A stretch of DNA of 64,000 nt from Pseudochelatococcus lubricantis (lineage in GTDB: Bacteria; Pseudomonadota; Alphaproteobacteria; Rhizobiales; Beijerinckiaceae): contig NZ_JAASQI010000012.1 in the NCBI RefSeq assembly GCF_011762225.1, positions 23,267-87,266 on the forward strand. Direction: 5' to 3'. The notes under the pieces were generated by a model. That model was given only the letters and a program-made list of their open reading frames with translations. It did not search any database and was not told the DNA's origin. The stretch's first letter is position 1. Each line of letters opens with the position of its first letter. The position numbers were made by a program, and so were the translations under genes. Positions 46,071 through 56,112 of this stretch are shown in pieces.

Positions 46071-46756
46071 TGGCTCATCTCCCGCGACCAGTTGATGGCA
46101 TTGACATAGATACCCAGGGGATTGGCGCGGAGGCGTTCTGCGTCGCGCGGCGTCTGGATGACAATGGTCAGGATGGCGGTCCAGCGTTCTGTCCGGGCGA
46201 GCTGGCCGTTTTCATAGTGACGCTCTGTCCAGGCGACACGGAAGCTATCGGGGGAAGCCCGGATCACACTTGAGACTTCTACGGCGACTTGCTGGCGGCC
46301 GACCCGTGTGAAGGGGTCGTTGGAGCGGGCGTAATCGTTCAGCGCTGCGGCGCCGCGATCAGTGGTCCATTCATAAGCGCGAAGCCAGTTCTGGCGCACG
46401 ATGATGGCGTCAGACGGAATCGCGCGGGTCTGTTCGATGAAGCGAGCAAGGTGGAAAGCGATCTGAGGGTCGTTGGGCCGATAGTTCGCGGAGGCTGGCG
46501 CGACGGTTTGCGCCTGGCCGAGATTATCGACCTGCACGACCCAAGGCACGACGGTCCCGCGTGCTGACTGCCAGACCAGGGCTGCGGCAAACCCCGCTGT
46601 GAGAATCAGGCTGCCGAACGCCATGTAGCGCCAGTTCTTCGCCTGCACGCGGGCCGAGCCGATGCGTTCGTCCCAGACCTGAGCAGCCTTCTGATATGGT
46701 GTTTCAGGCTCGGGTGTCTTGCCATAGTGGGTAGCGGGTCGTTTGAAGAGGCTCAT
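46067..46756 (-). CDS. trbF: Conjugal transfer protein TrbF (VirB8-like)
   Basis: A 229-residue VirB8-type inner-membrane component. NWRYMAFGSLILTAGFAAALVW is the membrane helix; the periplasmic domain includes VPWVVQVDNLGQAQTVAPA and FRVAWTERHYENGQLARTERWTAILTIVIQTP, and ends NPLGIYVNAINWSREM. Overlaps trbL and trbG by ATGA. Confidence 0.94.
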   Translation of the reverse strand: MSLFKRPATHYGKTPEPETPYQKAAQVWDERIGSARVQAKNWRYMAFGSLILTAGFAAALVWQSARGTVVPWVVQVDNLGQAQTVAPASANYRPNDPQIAFHLARFIEQTRAIPSDAIIVRQNWLRAYEWTTDRGAAALNDYARSNDPFTRVGRQQVAVEVSSVIRASPDSFRVAWTERHYENGQLARTERWTAILTIVIQTPRDAERLRANPLGIYVNAINWSREMSQ

Positions 46757-48111
46757 GAGCGATCACTTTCAGAAAGGTTGACGGAAGAGCCGCCGCCATG
46801 GCTGTCGCCGGAGCGCACGGCGTGACCGGCCGCTGAGACGCCGTGGCTGAGGGCCTGGCTGCGTTTCATGCGCTTTGCCCAGTCAGGGGCTCCATCTCGC
46901 GGAGGGCTGGCGGAAGCGTGGGCAGCGCCGGCGCCGCCGATGGTCCCCATGGTCGAGGACCCGCCGGTGGCTCCGAAACCGGCCTTCGCGCCTTCGGTGA
47001 AGCTGGACTTGACGCTTTCGCCAGCTTTCGTTGCGGCGCGCTTGAGCGGCGATGCGGCAGCCGAACCTGCTGCGCGTGCGACGCCTCCGAGGCCCGAGGC
47101 CACGCCCGACGCGCCAGTCTGACCAAGAGAACCGAGACTGTAGGCCGAGGATGCAGCGCCGGCAGCGGCAGCGCCACCACGCACGGCGGCGGCTCCACCG
47201 GACATGGCGGCGGCGCCGCCTTTGACGGCCAAGCCCGCTGCACCACCTGCGGCCAGCGCCGTGCCGCCGACGGCAAGCCCCGTGCCGACTGCGGCGCCGG
47301 CGCCGAGCTGCGGACCGCCTGAGACTAGGCCGCTGGCGATGCCAGGACCGAAGATTCCCAGGCCGAGCAGCGAAAGCGCAGCGAGGACCACGGCCATGGC
47401 CTCGTCAATCGTAGGGGTCTCGCCGCCGAAGCCAGCGGTAAACTGGGAGAAGAGGGTCGATCCGATGCCGATGATGACGGCAAGCACCAGGACCTTGATG
47501 CCGGATGACACGACATTGCCCAGCACGCGCTCGGCCATGAAGGCGGTCTTGCCGAACAGCCCAAAGGGTATCAGCACAAAGCCGGCAAGCGTCGTGAGCT
47601 TGAACTCGATCAGCGTTACGAAGAGCTGCACGGCCAGGATGAAGAAGGCGAGAAGCACCAGAGCCCATGCGAACAGCAGGCAGGCGATCTGGATGAAGTT
47701 CTCGAAGAAGGCGATCCACCCCATCAGATCGGAAATGGATTCGAGCAGTGGACGGGCGGCATCAAGGCCGGTCTGCGCCACCTTGCCGGGGCGCAAAAGA
47801 TCCTGAACGGTGAAGCTGGTGCCCGAACCCTTCAGACCGAGACCGGCGAAACTGTCGAAGACGATGTTCGCCAGATTGTTCCAGTTGCCGATGATGTAGG
47901 CGAAGACGCCGACGAAAAGTGTCTTCTTTACAAGGCGCGCGATGATGTCGTCGTCAGCTCCCCAGGACCAGAAGAGCGCTGCCAGCGTCACGTCGATGAC
48001 GATGAGGGTTGTGGCGATGAAGGCGACTTCGCCGCCAAGCAGGCCGAAGCCGGAATCGATGTAGCGGGTGAAGGTCCCGAGGAATGTGTCGATGACGCCG
48101 GTGCCGCCCAT
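46753..48111 (-). CDS. trbL: Conjugal transfer protein TrbL (VirB6-like)
   Basis: Polytopic inner-membrane channel protein of 452 residues. The N-terminal 250 residues hold several helices (VAFIATTLIVIDVTLAALFWSWG, LFAWALVLLAFFILAVQLFVTLI, VLVLAVIIGIGSTL). The C-terminal half is a low-complexity Gly/Ala/Ser region, then a hydrophilic tail ending VNLSESDRS. This layout is typical of TrbL in this ICE type. Confidence 0.93.
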   Translation of the reverse strand: MGGTGVIDTFLGTFTRYIDSGFGLLGGEVAFIATTLIVIDVTLAALFWSWGADDDIIARLVKKTLFVGVFAYIIGNWNNLANIVFDSFAGLGLKGSGTSFTVQDLLRPGKVAQTGLDAARPLLESISDLMGWIAFFENFIQIACLLFAWALVLLAFFILAVQLFVTLIEFKLTTLAGFVLIPFGLFGKTAFMAERVLGNVVSSGIKVLVLAVIIGIGSTLFSQFTAGFGGETPTIDEAMAVVLAALSLLGLGIFGPGIASGLVSGGPQLGAGAAVGTGLAVGGTALAAGGAAGLAVKGGAAAMSGGAAAVRGGAAAAGAASSAYSLGSLGQTGASGVASGLGGVARAAGSAAASPLKRAATKAGESVKSSFTEGAKAGFGATGGSSTMGTIGGAGAAHASASPPRDGAPDWAKRMKRSQALSHGVSAAGHAVRSGDSHGGGSSVNLSESDRS

Positions 48112-48114
48112 GGA

Positions 48115-48402
48115 TCACTGTCCTTCATTCTGAGGTGGGGCTGTGGGCGCCGGCGCACGGCCGAGGAAGCGGTCGCGGGTTTCGGCCCAGACGCGCATGC
48201 AGTCCGCATCGCTTGCGGCGCTCTGACCAAGCTGCTGGCACCGGCGTTGAGCCTCGCGCAGGGGATCGCGCACGGGCTCTGCGAGACGCGCGGGCTCCTC
48301 TGCGGGAGCTTCCTCCTTCCGGGTCATCTCGATCGCCGTCGCAGTGATCGCGATGGCGACGAAGACGACCGCGCCGAGCCGTGCCAGCAGCTTGCCATCC
48401 AT
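48115..48402 (-). CDS. TrbK-alt, putative entry-exclusion protein
   Basis: A 95-residue protein with one N-terminal membrane helix (LLARLGAVVFVAIAITATAIEM) and a short domain with two cysteines, RRCQQLGQSAASDADCMRVWAETRDRFLG, then a Pro-rich tail. Position between trbJ and trbL and the C-x(14)-C layout match the TrbK-alt family. Such proteins are predicted to block redundant conjugation into carriers. Confidence 0.85.
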   Translation of the reverse strand: MDGKLLARLGAVVFVAIAITATAIEMTRKEEAPAEEPARLAEPVRDPLREAQRRCQQLGQSAASDADCMRVWAETRDRFLGRAPAPTAPPQNEGQ

Positions 48403-48412
48403 GCTCGCGCCC

Positions 48413-49192
48413 TCAGTTGCCGTTGTTGAACATCTGGGCGTTGCCGGGCTGATAGCCGGAGCCAGGCGTCAGGAACCGGCGGCGTTGTTCGCGCCCCTGT
48501 TCGGCTGCGGCAGCCCTTTCTGCTTCGGTCAGCGCCCCGGCACGTCCATCGGCCGCAAGCAATGCGACAAGATCGGAGAGCTGCTGCGACTGGAGAGCGA
48601 GAAGCTGGTTGCCGGCCTGGGTCGCCTGGAGCGCGCCTGTCGCCCCCTGGCTTTGGCCGACCAGCGTCGAAACTTCGGCGCGGTTCGTGTCGATGTTGCC
48701 GACCACGCCGGCCTGGACGCGCATGGCGTCCTGCAGTCCGCCCACGGTGTTCTGCCAGCGTGAGCGCGCATCGGCGACGAGCTGTTGTTCCGTCGTCGAA
48801 AGTGAGACATTGCCGTATTGTTGCTGAAAGGCCCGATCGATGCTCTGAACATCGAAGGCGATGTTCTGAGCCTGGCTCAGAAGCTGTTGCGTGCGCTGAA
48901 AGCCCTGTTGAAGCTGCTGGAGCGAGGAATGCGGCAGGCTCGCGAGATTGCGCGCCTGATTGATGAGCATCTGCGCTTCATTCTGGAGCTGTGTGATCTG
49001 GTTGTTGATCTGCTCCAGCGTGCGCGCGGCAGTGAGAACGTTCTGCGCGTAATTGGACGGATCATAGACGATCCGTCCGAAGCCAAATTGAGCATGCGCC
49101 GGAGAGATGAAGATCGGCGACAGGGCGACAGGCATCGCCAGCATTGTCGCGGCCATGAATAGTGCGCGCGAGCGGGAACGATGGATGGTCAT
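48413..49192 (-). CDS. trbJ: Conjugal transfer protein TrbJ (VirB5-like)
   Basis: A 259-residue secreted pilus-associated protein starting MTIHRSRSRALFMAA with a signal peptide ending in AHA-QFG. The mature part is helical and Gln-rich (ARTLEQINNQITQLQNEAQMLINQARNLASL), as usual for TrbJ. The start overlaps trbE by ATGA; a longer open frame to 49282 is rejected. Confidence 0.93.
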   Translation of the reverse strand: MTIHRSRSRALFMAATMLAMPVALSPIFISPAHAQFGFGRIVYDPSNYAQNVLTAARTLEQINNQITQLQNEAQMLINQARNLASLPHSSLQQLQQGFQRTQQLLSQAQNIAFDVQSIDRAFQQQYGNVSLSTTEQQLVADARSRWQNTVGGLQDAMRVQAGVVGNIDTNRAEVSTLVGQSQGATGALQATQAGNQLLALQSQQLSDLVALLAADGRAGALTEAERAAAAEQGREQRRRFLTPGSGYQPGNAQMFNNGN

Positions 49193-51645
49193 GACGTAGT
49201 CTCCTTGGGGGCTGGGGGAACGAGATTGGCGAGGTCGGGGATAAGGTCGGCGGCCCAGTCGACGCCGCGCAGGCGCAGCCATGCGGGGAGGAATCCGTCC
49301 GGCCCATGCTCGGCGAAAATCCTGGCGATGGCCGTCTGATCGGTTTTGGAAGAAGCTGCGGTAAGCGCGAGCCCCACTTCGGAGAGGCCCAGGTCGAACA
49401 AGCGATTGCCGCGTCGCGACTGGCAGTAATAGTCTCGCTTCGGGGTGGCCCGCGCGAGGATCTCGATCTGCCGATCATTCAATCCGAAGCGACGATAGAT
49501 TGCGGTGATCTGGGGCTCGATCGCCCGCTCGTTAGGCAACAGCAGCCGCGTCGGGCAGCTTTCGATGATGGCCGGGGCGATCGCCGAGCCATCAATGTCA
49601 CTGAGGGATTGGGTGGCGAAGATGACCGATGCGTTCTTCTTGCGAAGGGTCTTCAGCCATTCGCGGAGCTGACCTGCGAATCCTTCGTTATCGAGGGCGA
49701 GCCAGCCCTCGTCGATGATCAGCAGTGTGGGTGATCCGTCGAGGCGGTCGCCGATGCGGTGAAAGAGATAGGCGAGAACGGCGGGCGCTGAGCCTGTGCC
49801 GACAAGGCCCTCGATCTCGAAGGCCTGCACTGCTGCATACCCAAGATGCTCGTTCTCGGCATCAAGAAGCCGACCATAAGGCCCGCCGACGCAATAGGAC
49901 CGCAAGGCTTGCTTGAGATCGTTCGATTGCAGCAACACGCACAGGCCGGTGATGGTCCGTTCTTGGACAGGGGCAGAGGCGAGCGACGTTAAGGCGGACC
50001 AGAGGTGTTCCTTGACCTCCGGCGTGATCTGGATGCCTTCGCGCATGAGGATGGCGATGAGCCAGTCAGCGGCCCAGGCGCGTTCGGGAACGTCATGGAC
50101 ACGCGCGAGGGGCTGAAGCGACACGGAAGATTCGGCGCCGTCTGTCAGGTCACCACCAAGGTCGTGCCAATCGCCGCCCATTGCCAATGCGGCGGCCCGA
50201 ATGGAGCCGCCGAAGTCGAAAGCGAAAACCTGTGAGTTTTCGTAGCGGCGGAATTGGAGCGCCATCAGCGCCAGCAGCACGGACTTTCCAGCGCCAGTCG
50301 GACCGACGACGAGCGTATGGCCGACATCTCCGACATGAAGGGAAAACCGGAACGGGGTGCTTCCTTCGGTCTTGCCGAACAGCAAGGGGGGCGACCCGAA
50401 GTGCTCGTCCCGTTCCGGCCCCGCCCACACCGCTGAAAGCGGGATCATGTGGGCGAGATTGAGCGTGGAAATCGGCGGCTGCCGAACATTGGCGTAGACA
50501 TTGCCCGGCAGCGAGCCGAGCCATGCGTCTACGGCGTTGATGGTCTCGGGCATGGCGGTGAAGTCGCGGCCCTGCACCACCTTCTCGACCAAACGCAGCT
50601 TTTCGTCAGCGATCCGCGGGTCGTTGTCCCAGACGGTGATGGTCGCCGTGACATAAGCCTGGCCGGCATAGTCGGCCCCTAGTTCCTGAAGTGCGAGATC
50701 GGCGTCTGCGGCCTTATTGGCTGCGTCGGTGTCAACGAGGGCGGACGCCTCGTTGGTCATGACCTCTTTCAGGATTGCGGCGATGGATTTGCGTTTGGCG
50801 AACCATTGCCGCCGGATCTTTGTCAGCAGCTTGGTGGCGTCGGACTTGTCGAGCAGGATTGCCCGTGTCGACCAGCGATAGGGGAATGCAAGACGGTTCA
50901 GCTCGTCTAGGATTCCGGGTGTCGTCGCGGTGGGGAAGCCGACGATAGTGAGGATGCGCAGATTGGAATGTCCCAGACGGGGCTCAAGCCCGCCGGTGAG
51001 CGGCTGATCGGCGAGCAGCGCATCCAGATAGATCGGCGTTTCGGGGACCCGCACCCGATGACGGTTGGTTGAAACGCAGGAATGCAGATAGGTCAGCGTC
51101 TCGGCGTCATCGAGCCAGCCGCATTCCGGCATGAAGCCATCGAGCAGCGACAGCACCCGGTCGGTGCGATCGATGAAGCCGCGCAGGACCTCATGCGGAT
51201 CGACGCCGCTTCGGTCGCGTCCCTCATAGAGCCATGCTTCAGTCCGCGCCGCATCTTCGGCCGGCGGGAGATAGGTGAAGGTGAGGAAGTAGCCGGAAAT
51301 GAAATGGGCGCCGGCTTCCTCGAAGTCCGCCTTGCGCTCGGCATCGACCAAGGCCGACGCTGGATCGGGAAAACGGCTCTCGGGATAGGTCGAGGCTTCG
51401 TGCCGTTGCGCTTCAACGAAGATCGCCCAGCCGGAGCCGAGCCGACGGAAGGCGTTGTTGAGGCGTCCCGCGACCGCGACTAATTCGGCCGCAACGGCAC
51501 TGTCGAGGTCAGGGCCGCGGAAGCGTGCGGTGCGCTGGAACGAACCGTCCTTGTTGAGGACGGCGCCCTGGCCCACCAGAGCCGCCCAAGGCAGGAAATC
51601 CGCCAGGCGGCTGGCAGTGCGGCGATATTCAGCTAGGTTCATCAT
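49189..51645 (-). CDS. trbE: Conjugal transfer ATPase TrbE (VirB4-like)
   Basis: The largest energy-supplying ATPase of the mating channel, 818 residues from MMNLAEYRRT. Walker A is VVGPTGAGKSVLLAL at about residue 445 and Walker B is LLIIDEGWLALD at about 640, followed by TLRKKNASVIFATQSLSDI. The N-terminal VirB4 part has ALVGQGAVLNKDGSFQRTARFRGPDLD. The open frame extends upstream to 51804 but overlaps trbD and is not used. Confidence 0.95.
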   Translation of the reverse strand: MMNLAEYRRTASRLADFLPWAALVGQGAVLNKDGSFQRTARFRGPDLDSAVAAELVAVAGRLNNAFRRLGSGWAIFVEAQRHEASTYPESRFPDPASALVDAERKADFEEAGAHFISGYFLTFTYLPPAEDAARTEAWLYEGRDRSGVDPHEVLRGFIDRTDRVLSLLDGFMPECGWLDDAETLTYLHSCVSTNRHRVRVPETPIYLDALLADQPLTGGLEPRLGHSNLRILTIVGFPTATTPGILDELNRLAFPYRWSTRAILLDKSDATKLLTKIRRQWFAKRKSIAAILKEVMTNEASALVDTDAANKAADADLALQELGADYAGQAYVTATITVWDNDPRIADEKLRLVEKVVQGRDFTAMPETINAVDAWLGSLPGNVYANVRQPPISTLNLAHMIPLSAVWAGPERDEHFGSPPLLFGKTEGSTPFRFSLHVGDVGHTLVVGPTGAGKSVLLALMALQFRRYENSQVFAFDFGGSIRAAALAMGGDWHDLGGDLTDGAESSVSLQPLARVHDVPERAWAADWLIAILMREGIQITPEVKEHLWSALTSLASAPVQERTITGLCVLLQSNDLKQALRSYCVGGPYGRLLDAENEHLGYAAVQAFEIEGLVGTGSAPAVLAYLFHRIGDRLDGSPTLLIIDEGWLALDNEGFAGQLREWLKTLRKKNASVIFATQSLSDIDGSAIAPAIIESCPTRLLLPNERAIEPQITAIYRRFGLNDRQIEILARATPKRDYYCQSRRGNRLFDLGLSEVGLALTAASSKTDQTAIARIFAEHGPDGFLPAWLRLRGVDWAADLIPDLANLVPPAPKETTS

Positions 51646-51658
51646 GGGCGGTGCTCCC

Positions 51659-51940
51659 TCAGACCGACAGGTGGCCGGGGATGCGCAGATGCCTCCGGCC
51701 GACCTCGACGAAGAGCGGGTCGCGCTTGGCGGCCCAGACGGCGGCGAAGTGGCCGACAACCCAGATGGCGAGACCGACAAGCCAGAGGCGCAGACCGAGG
51801 CCAACGGCTCCGGCCAAAGTGCCGTTCATGATGGCGATTGAGCGCGGTGCGCCGCCGAGAAGGATGTGCTCGGTTAGCGCCCGGTGGACCTGCACGGTGA
51901 AGCCCGGCACCTCGTCGAGCTGTTCCAGCCTACCCGCCAT
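51659..51940 (-). CDS. trbD: Conjugal transfer protein TrbD (VirB3-like)
   Basis: A 93-residue inner-membrane protein, MAGRLEQLDEVPGFTVQVHRALTEHILLGGAPR, followed by membrane segments (GTLAGAVGLGLRLWLVGLAIWVVGHFAAVW) and DPLFVEVGRRHLRIPGHLSV. The ATG overlaps the trbC stop (TGATG). Confidence 0.92.
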   Translation of the reverse strand: MAGRLEQLDEVPGFTVQVHRALTEHILLGGAPRSIAIMNGTLAGAVGLGLRLWLVGLAIWVVGHFAAVWAAKRDPLFVEVGRRHLRIPGHLSV

Positions 51941-52272
51941 CACACAAGCGCCCCGCCGCCGAACGAGAAGAAGGAGAGAAAGAAGCTGGATGCGGCGAAC
52001 GCGATCGACAGACCGAACACGATCTGAATCAGACGGCGGAACCCGCCGGACGAGTCGCCGAAGGCCAGTGTGAGGCCGGTAACGATGATGATGATGACCG
52101 CGACGATCTTGGCGACCGGGCCCTCGATCGATTGCAGGATCGATTGAAGCGGCGCTTCCCAGGGCATGGACGAACCGGAAGCGTGAGCGGCCGGGGTGAG
52201 GATCAGGGTCGCATAGGTGACGGCTGCTGCCGCCGTGACATGGCGACGGATGCGCCGGGCGTGACGGATCAT
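51940..52272 (-). CDS. trbC: Conjugal transfer pilin TrbC (VirB2-like)
   Basis: A 110-residue pre-pilin. A signal peptide ([18 protein letters not shown] up to the AHA site near residue 31) and two hydrophobic helices (IVAVIIIIVTGLTLAFGD and LIQIVFGLSIAFAASSFFLSFF) with the loop SSGGFRR between them. The start overlaps the trbB stop by ATGA. It is processed by signal peptidase and probably by TraF. Confidence 0.92.
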   Translation of the reverse strand: MIRHARRIRRHVTAAAAVTYATLILTPAAHASGSSMPWEAPLQSILQSIEGPVAKIVAVIIIIVTGLTLAFGDSSGGFRRLIQIVFGLSIAFAASSFFLSFFSFGGGALV

Positions 52273-53258
52273 GAGGGATCTCCTGTTGGGCTTGAGGCTG
52301 AGGTTGCGGGAGTGACGCGGTAGTCGCCGTCCGGGCCGAGGCCATCGACGCGCGCAAGTTCGGCGAGCCGGCGTTGCGAGCCGCGACCAGCGAGAACAGC
52401 GACGAGGTCGATGGTCTCGGCGATCAGCGCCCTTGGGACGGTGACGACGGCTTCCTGGATGAGTTGCTCGAGGCGGCGCAGCGCACCGATCCCTGTGCCG
52501 GCATGGATGGTGCCGATGCCGCCCGGATGACCCGTTCCCCAGGCCTTGAGCAGGTCGAGAGCTTCTGAGCCGCGGACCTCTCCGATCGGAATGCGGTCTG
52601 GGCGCAATCGCAGCGAGGACCGCACCAGATCCGACAAGGTGGCGACACCGTCTTTGGTGCGCATGGCGACCAGGTTGGGAGCGGAGCATTGCAGCTCGCG
52701 CGTGTCCTCGATGATGACGACGCGATCCGTGGTCTTGGAGACCTCGGCGAGCAACGCATTGGTGAGTGTGGTCTTTCCGGTCGAGGTGCCGCCGGCGACA
52801 AGGATGTTGGCCCGGGCGGCGACCGCCCCGCGAAGCGTCTCGGCCTGGTCCGCCGACATGATTCCGGCGGCCACATAGTCGTCGAGCGTGAAGACTGCGA
52901 CAGCAGGTTTGCGGATCGCGAAAGCCGGCGCCGCCACAACTGGGGGCAATAGACCCTCAAACCGCTCCCCCGTCTCGGGTAGTTCGGCTGACACCCGCGG
53001 ATTGCCCGGATGGACCTCGGCGCCGACATGATGCGCGACGAGTCGCACGATCCGTTCGCCATCTGCGGGCGCCAGACGCTCTCCTGTGTCGGACAGTCCT
53101 TCGGACAGCCGGTCGATCCAGAGCCGGCCGTCAGGATTGAGCATCACCTCGACGATCGACGGATCTTCCAGAAACCGCGCGATGGCCGGTCCAAGGGCCG
53201 TGCGCAGCATGCGCGCGCCGCGCGTGATCGCTTCCGATTTCTGGTGAGATGCCGCCAT
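52269..53258 (-). CDS. trbB: Conjugal transfer ATPase TrbB (VirB11-like)
   Basis: Hexameric secretion ATPase, 329 residues. N-terminal [21 protein letters not shown]; Walker [16 protein letters not shown] at about residue 155; the Asp box [10 protein letters not shown]; Walker B and His box [35 protein letters not shown]. All motifs intact. It is the last gene of the rightward-placed trb run before the plus-strand nhaA insertion. Confidence 0.95.
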   Translation of the reverse strand: MAASHQKSEAITRGARMLRTALGPAIARFLEDPSIVEVMLNPDGRLWIDRLSEGLSDTGERLAPADGERIVRLVAHHVGAEVHPGNPRVSAELPETGERFEGLLPPVVAAPAFAIRKPAVAVFTLDDYVAAGIMSADQAETLRGAVAARANILVAGGTSTGKTTLTNALLAEVSKTTDRVVIIEDTRELQCSAPNLVAMRTKDGVATLSDLVRSSLRLRPDRIPIGEVRGSEALDLLKAWGTGHPGGIGTIHAGTGIGALRRLEQLIQEAVVTVPRALIAETIDLVAVLAGRGSQRRLAELARVDGLGPDGDYRVTPATSASSPTGDPS

Positions 53259-53589
53259 GTCGTCCCCTTGCGGCCAGGGACCGTTCAGCCGGCCCTGGAT
53301 CGGGGATGATTAAAAGAGCCCGAAGTTGGGCTGATTCAACAAGTCTTTGTCGGAGTAGTAGCGTGGCGTGCAAATACAGGAGAACGGCGGACAGTGCTTT
53401 ACTGAAAAGCATGTGCGGTCAGGGAGTGGTCGCGACGCGAATCCAAAAAATGCGACGCAATCGACACGGTTTCGCTGGCGATGCCCCGCAGTTTGGGTAT
53501 GATAGGGACATCATGGCGTGTGCTGCGTGCGCCAGGGTCTCGCCCTAATACGGAGAAGAGAACAACTCTTTCCCAGAGGACGCAGCCCT
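53259..53589. promoter_or_regulatory. Gene-free region upstream of nhaA
   Basis: About 330 bases between the divergent trbB and nhaA genes. It includes the trbB promoter side and an nhaA leader. Two hairpins directly precede nhaA: AGGG/CCCT at 53534-53546 and a longer one at 53552-53573. I see no integrase remnant or target duplication that would mark how nhaA entered. Confidence 0.4.
53552..53573 (+). promoter_or_regulatory. Hairpin in the nhaA leader
   Basis: GGA, bulged G, AAGAG (53552-53560), loop AACAA, CTCTT and TCC (53566-53573): an 8-bp stem with one bulge, ending 16 bases before the nhaA ATG and close to its GAGG site. It might modulate ribosome access. I do not recognise it as a defined nhaA or Na+ riboswitch motif. 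Confidence 0.35.
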
Positions 53590-54822
53590 ATGGCCTCAAC
53601 GCAGCCTGTCAGCCCCAATCGCGGGCGCATCAATTCCACGCTCCGGCAGTTCCTCGACAATGAGGCCTCTGGCGGCATCGTTCTCATGGTCGTTGCAGCG
53701 CTCGCCATCCTGACGGCGAATTCGCCAGTCGCCGAGAGCTACTTTGCCGCGCTACGCGCCTATGTTGGTCCATTGAGCGTTCAGCACTGGATAAACGACG
53801 CGCTGATGGCCGTGTTCTTTCTGCTGGTCGGGCTTGAGATCAAGCGGGAGATGCTGGACGGGCAATTGTCGAGTTGGAGCCGGAGGCTGCTTCCCGGCGC
53901 TGCGGCCGCGGGCGGAATGGCTGTTCCCGCATTGATCTATGTTGCCTTCAATCTCGGCAACACTGCCGCCATGCGTGGATGGGCGATCCCGGCCGCAACC
54001 GATATAGCTTTTGCACTCGGTGTGCTGTCGCTGCTCGGGCCAAAGGTGCCAGCGTCTTTGAAAATCTTCCTCGCGGCGCTCGCAATCATCGACGATCTCG
54101 GGGCCGTCATCGTGATTGCCCTGTTTTATACCGCCGATTTGAGTCTTCCCGCGTTAGCCGGTGCGATGCTGGTTGTCGGTGCGCTGACTGTGATGAACAG
54201 GTCCGGCGTCATGCGCCTTTGGCCCTATCTGATTCTTGGGGCCGTGCTCTGGGTGCTGGTGCTGCGCTCAGGTATTCATGCCACCCTGGCTGGCGTTGTA
54301 CTGGCGTTGACCGTTCCCATCCGCCTCACACCCGGAACCCCTGAAGCCTCGCCGTCGGCTTCCCCTCTGCATCAGCTCGAACATCTTCTGCAAAAGCCGG
54401 TCGCCTTTCTGATCGTCCCGATTTTCGGCTTTGCCAATGCTGGGGTTTCCTTCGCGGGCGTGACGCCGGGGGTCTTGATCGAGCCGCTCACACTCGGCGT
54501 GGCGGCTGGTCTAGTTGTCGGGAAGGTGGTCGGCGTGTTCGGTACCGTAGCCATTCTGGTAAAAGCCCGGCTTGCCGATCTCCCTGCCGCCGCAAGCTGG
54601 GGGCAGACGCTTGGCGTTGCGCTGCTATGCGGAATAGGCTTCACGATGAGTCTGTTCATCGGCTTATTGGCGTTTGACGATCCTGCATTACAGGACCGCG
54701 CCAAGTTCGGGATTTTGTTTGGTTCGCTGATCGCCGGATTGGCGGGTTACTTCATCCTGAGGATTTCTAATCGCAGGCGGGCGAGTTCCGCCTTGGCCAC
54801 GTCGTTGGAGCGCAAATCGTAA
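53590..54822 (+). CDS. nhaA: Na+/H+ antiporter NhaA
   Basis: Inner-membrane antiporter of 410 residues with about 12 helices that expels Na+ or Li+ in exchange for protons. The paired aspartates of the ion site are in [20 protein letters not shown]. Other family landmarks: [42 protein letters not shown] and [17 protein letters not shown] use the ATG at 53590 ([10 protein letters not shown]), with GAGGA upstream, over an open-frame start at 53518. It sits on the opposite strand inside the transfer gene run, as cargo. Confidence 0.95.
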   Translation: MASTQPVSPNRGRINSTLRQFLDNEASGGIVLMVVAALAILTANSPVAESYFAALRAYVGPLSVQHWINDALMAVFFLLVGLEIKREMLDGQLSSWSRRLLPGAAAAGGMAVPALIYVAFNLGNTAAMRGWAIPAATDIAFALGVLSLLGPKVPASLKIFLAALAIIDDLGAVIVIALFYTADLSLPALAGAMLVVGALTVMNRSGVMRLWPYLILGAVLWVLVLRSGIHATLAGVVLALTVPIRLTPGTPEASPSASPLHQLEHLLQKPVAFLIVPIFGFANAGVSFAGVTPGVLIEPLTLGVAAGLVVGKVVGVFGTVAILVKARLADLPAAASWGQTLGVALLCGIGFTMSLFIGLLAFDDPALQDRAKFGILFGSLIAGLAGYFILRISNRRRASSALATSLERKS

Positions 54823-54867
54823 CACTCAATACGTTGCATTATCGGCGACCTTTACAGGGATAAGAGG

Positions 54868-56112
54868 ATGCGTCTTTCCATCCACACGCTCGGCACGCGC
54901 GGCGACATTCAGCCTTATCTCGCGCTTTCTCGTGGGCTCAAAGCGCGCGGGCATGAGGTGCTGATTGTTGCGCCTGCCCAGTTCGCCGAGATGGCAACGG
55001 CCGAAGGCGTTGCGTTTGCGCCTTTGCCATCTGAGTTCATAGAGCTGCTCGAAACCGCCGAAGCGAAAAAGGCTATCGGCAGCTCGGGCGCTGGTTTTGG
55101 AGCCGGCTTCAAGCTGCTGCGGTACTATCGCGAGATAGGCCGAAAGCTGCTTGATGCCGAGTGGGATGCCGCTCGTATGTTCGCTCCTGAAGCGATTTTG
55201 TTCCACCCCAAGGCGCTCGGCGCACCCCATATCGCGGCGAAGCTCGGCATTCCGCTCTTCCTCGCATCTCCGCTGCCGGGCTTCTCCTACACGTCAGCCT
55301 TTCCAACACCTATCCTTCCGTTCGGTTCGCTTGGACCGCTCAATCGGGTAAGTCATGCGCTGATGATCCACGGCGGACGCATCCTGTTTGCAAAGACAAT
55401 CCGGGCATGGCGAGCTGAGGCGCTGGGGACTTCTGCTCGCGGCAAATCAGCTCCGCTGAGTGGAACACTCTATGGTTACAGTCCGCACGTACTGCAAAAG
55501 CCGAAAGACTGGGGCGCAGACGTTGCAGTGACCGGCTATTGGTTCCTCGATACGCCGGATTGGAAGCCCGACGCGGAGCTTGCTGATTTCCTCGCGGCTG
55601 GCGATCCGCCGATCTATATCGGCTTCGGCAGCATGCCCGGTGTTGATCCGCAACGGCTGGCAAGTCTCGTGGTCGACGGTTTGAAGCGAGCGGGCAAGCG
55701 GGGGTTGCTCGCGACCGCGGGCGGTGCGCTCGGGCAGATCGAGCCGAGTCGGCATATCCATGTCATCTCGGGCGCTCCGCACGACCGGCTCCTTCCGCTT
55801 ATGCACGCAACGCTACATCACGGCGGTGCTGGGACCACTGGCGCTGCTTTGCGTTCGGGCAACCCCACGGCCATTTGTCCATTTCTCGGTGATCAGCCCT
55901 TCTGGGCGCGTCGCGTCGTTGCTCTTGGGGTGGGGCCAAAGCCCCTCGTCAAGGATGCGATGACAGCCGAGGACCTGGCTTCCGCCTTTCTGGCGATGGA
56001 CGATGTCGGCATGCGCGCCCGTGCCGCCGAAATTGGAACAGCTATCCGTGCCGAGGATGGGGTCGCGGCCGCCATCGACTTTATCGAGAGAAAGCTGAAC
56101 CAAGCCAGATGA
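54868..56112 (+). CDS. GT1-family glycosyltransferase (UGT / sterol glucosyltransferase-like)
   Basis: A 414-residue GT-B glycosyltransferase. N-terminal ILTLGTRGD-type motif reads LSIHTLGTRGDIQPYLALSRGLKARGHEV, typical of the Ugt51/MGT group. Acceptor domain to about residue 240, then the nucleotide-sugar domain with PPIYIGFGSMPG, HHGGAGTTGAALRSGNP and PFLGDQPFWARRV. The acceptor is unknown; a lipid or sterol-like (hopanoid) target is plausible from the family only. It is 45 bases after nhaA and probably cotranscribed. Confidence 0.85.
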   Translation: MRLSIHTLGTRGDIQPYLALSRGLKARGHEVLIVAPAQFAEMATAEGVAFAPLPSEFIELLETAEAKKAIGSSGAGFGAGFKLLRYYREIGRKLLDAEWDAARMFAPEAILFHPKALGAPHIAAKLGIPLFLASPLPGFSYTSAFPTPILPFGSLGPLNRVSHALMIHGGRILFAKTIRAWRAEALGTSARGKSAPLSGTLYGYSPHVLQKPKDWGADVAVTGYWFLDTPDWKPDAELADFLAAGDPPIYIGFGSMPGVDPQRLASLVVDGLKRAGKRGLLATAGGALGQIEPSRHIHVISGAPHDRLLPLMHATLHHGGAGTTGAALRSGNPTAICPFLGDQPFWARRVVALGVGPKPLVKDAMTAEDLASAFLAMDDVGMRARAAEIGTAIRAEDGVAAAIDFIERKLNQAR

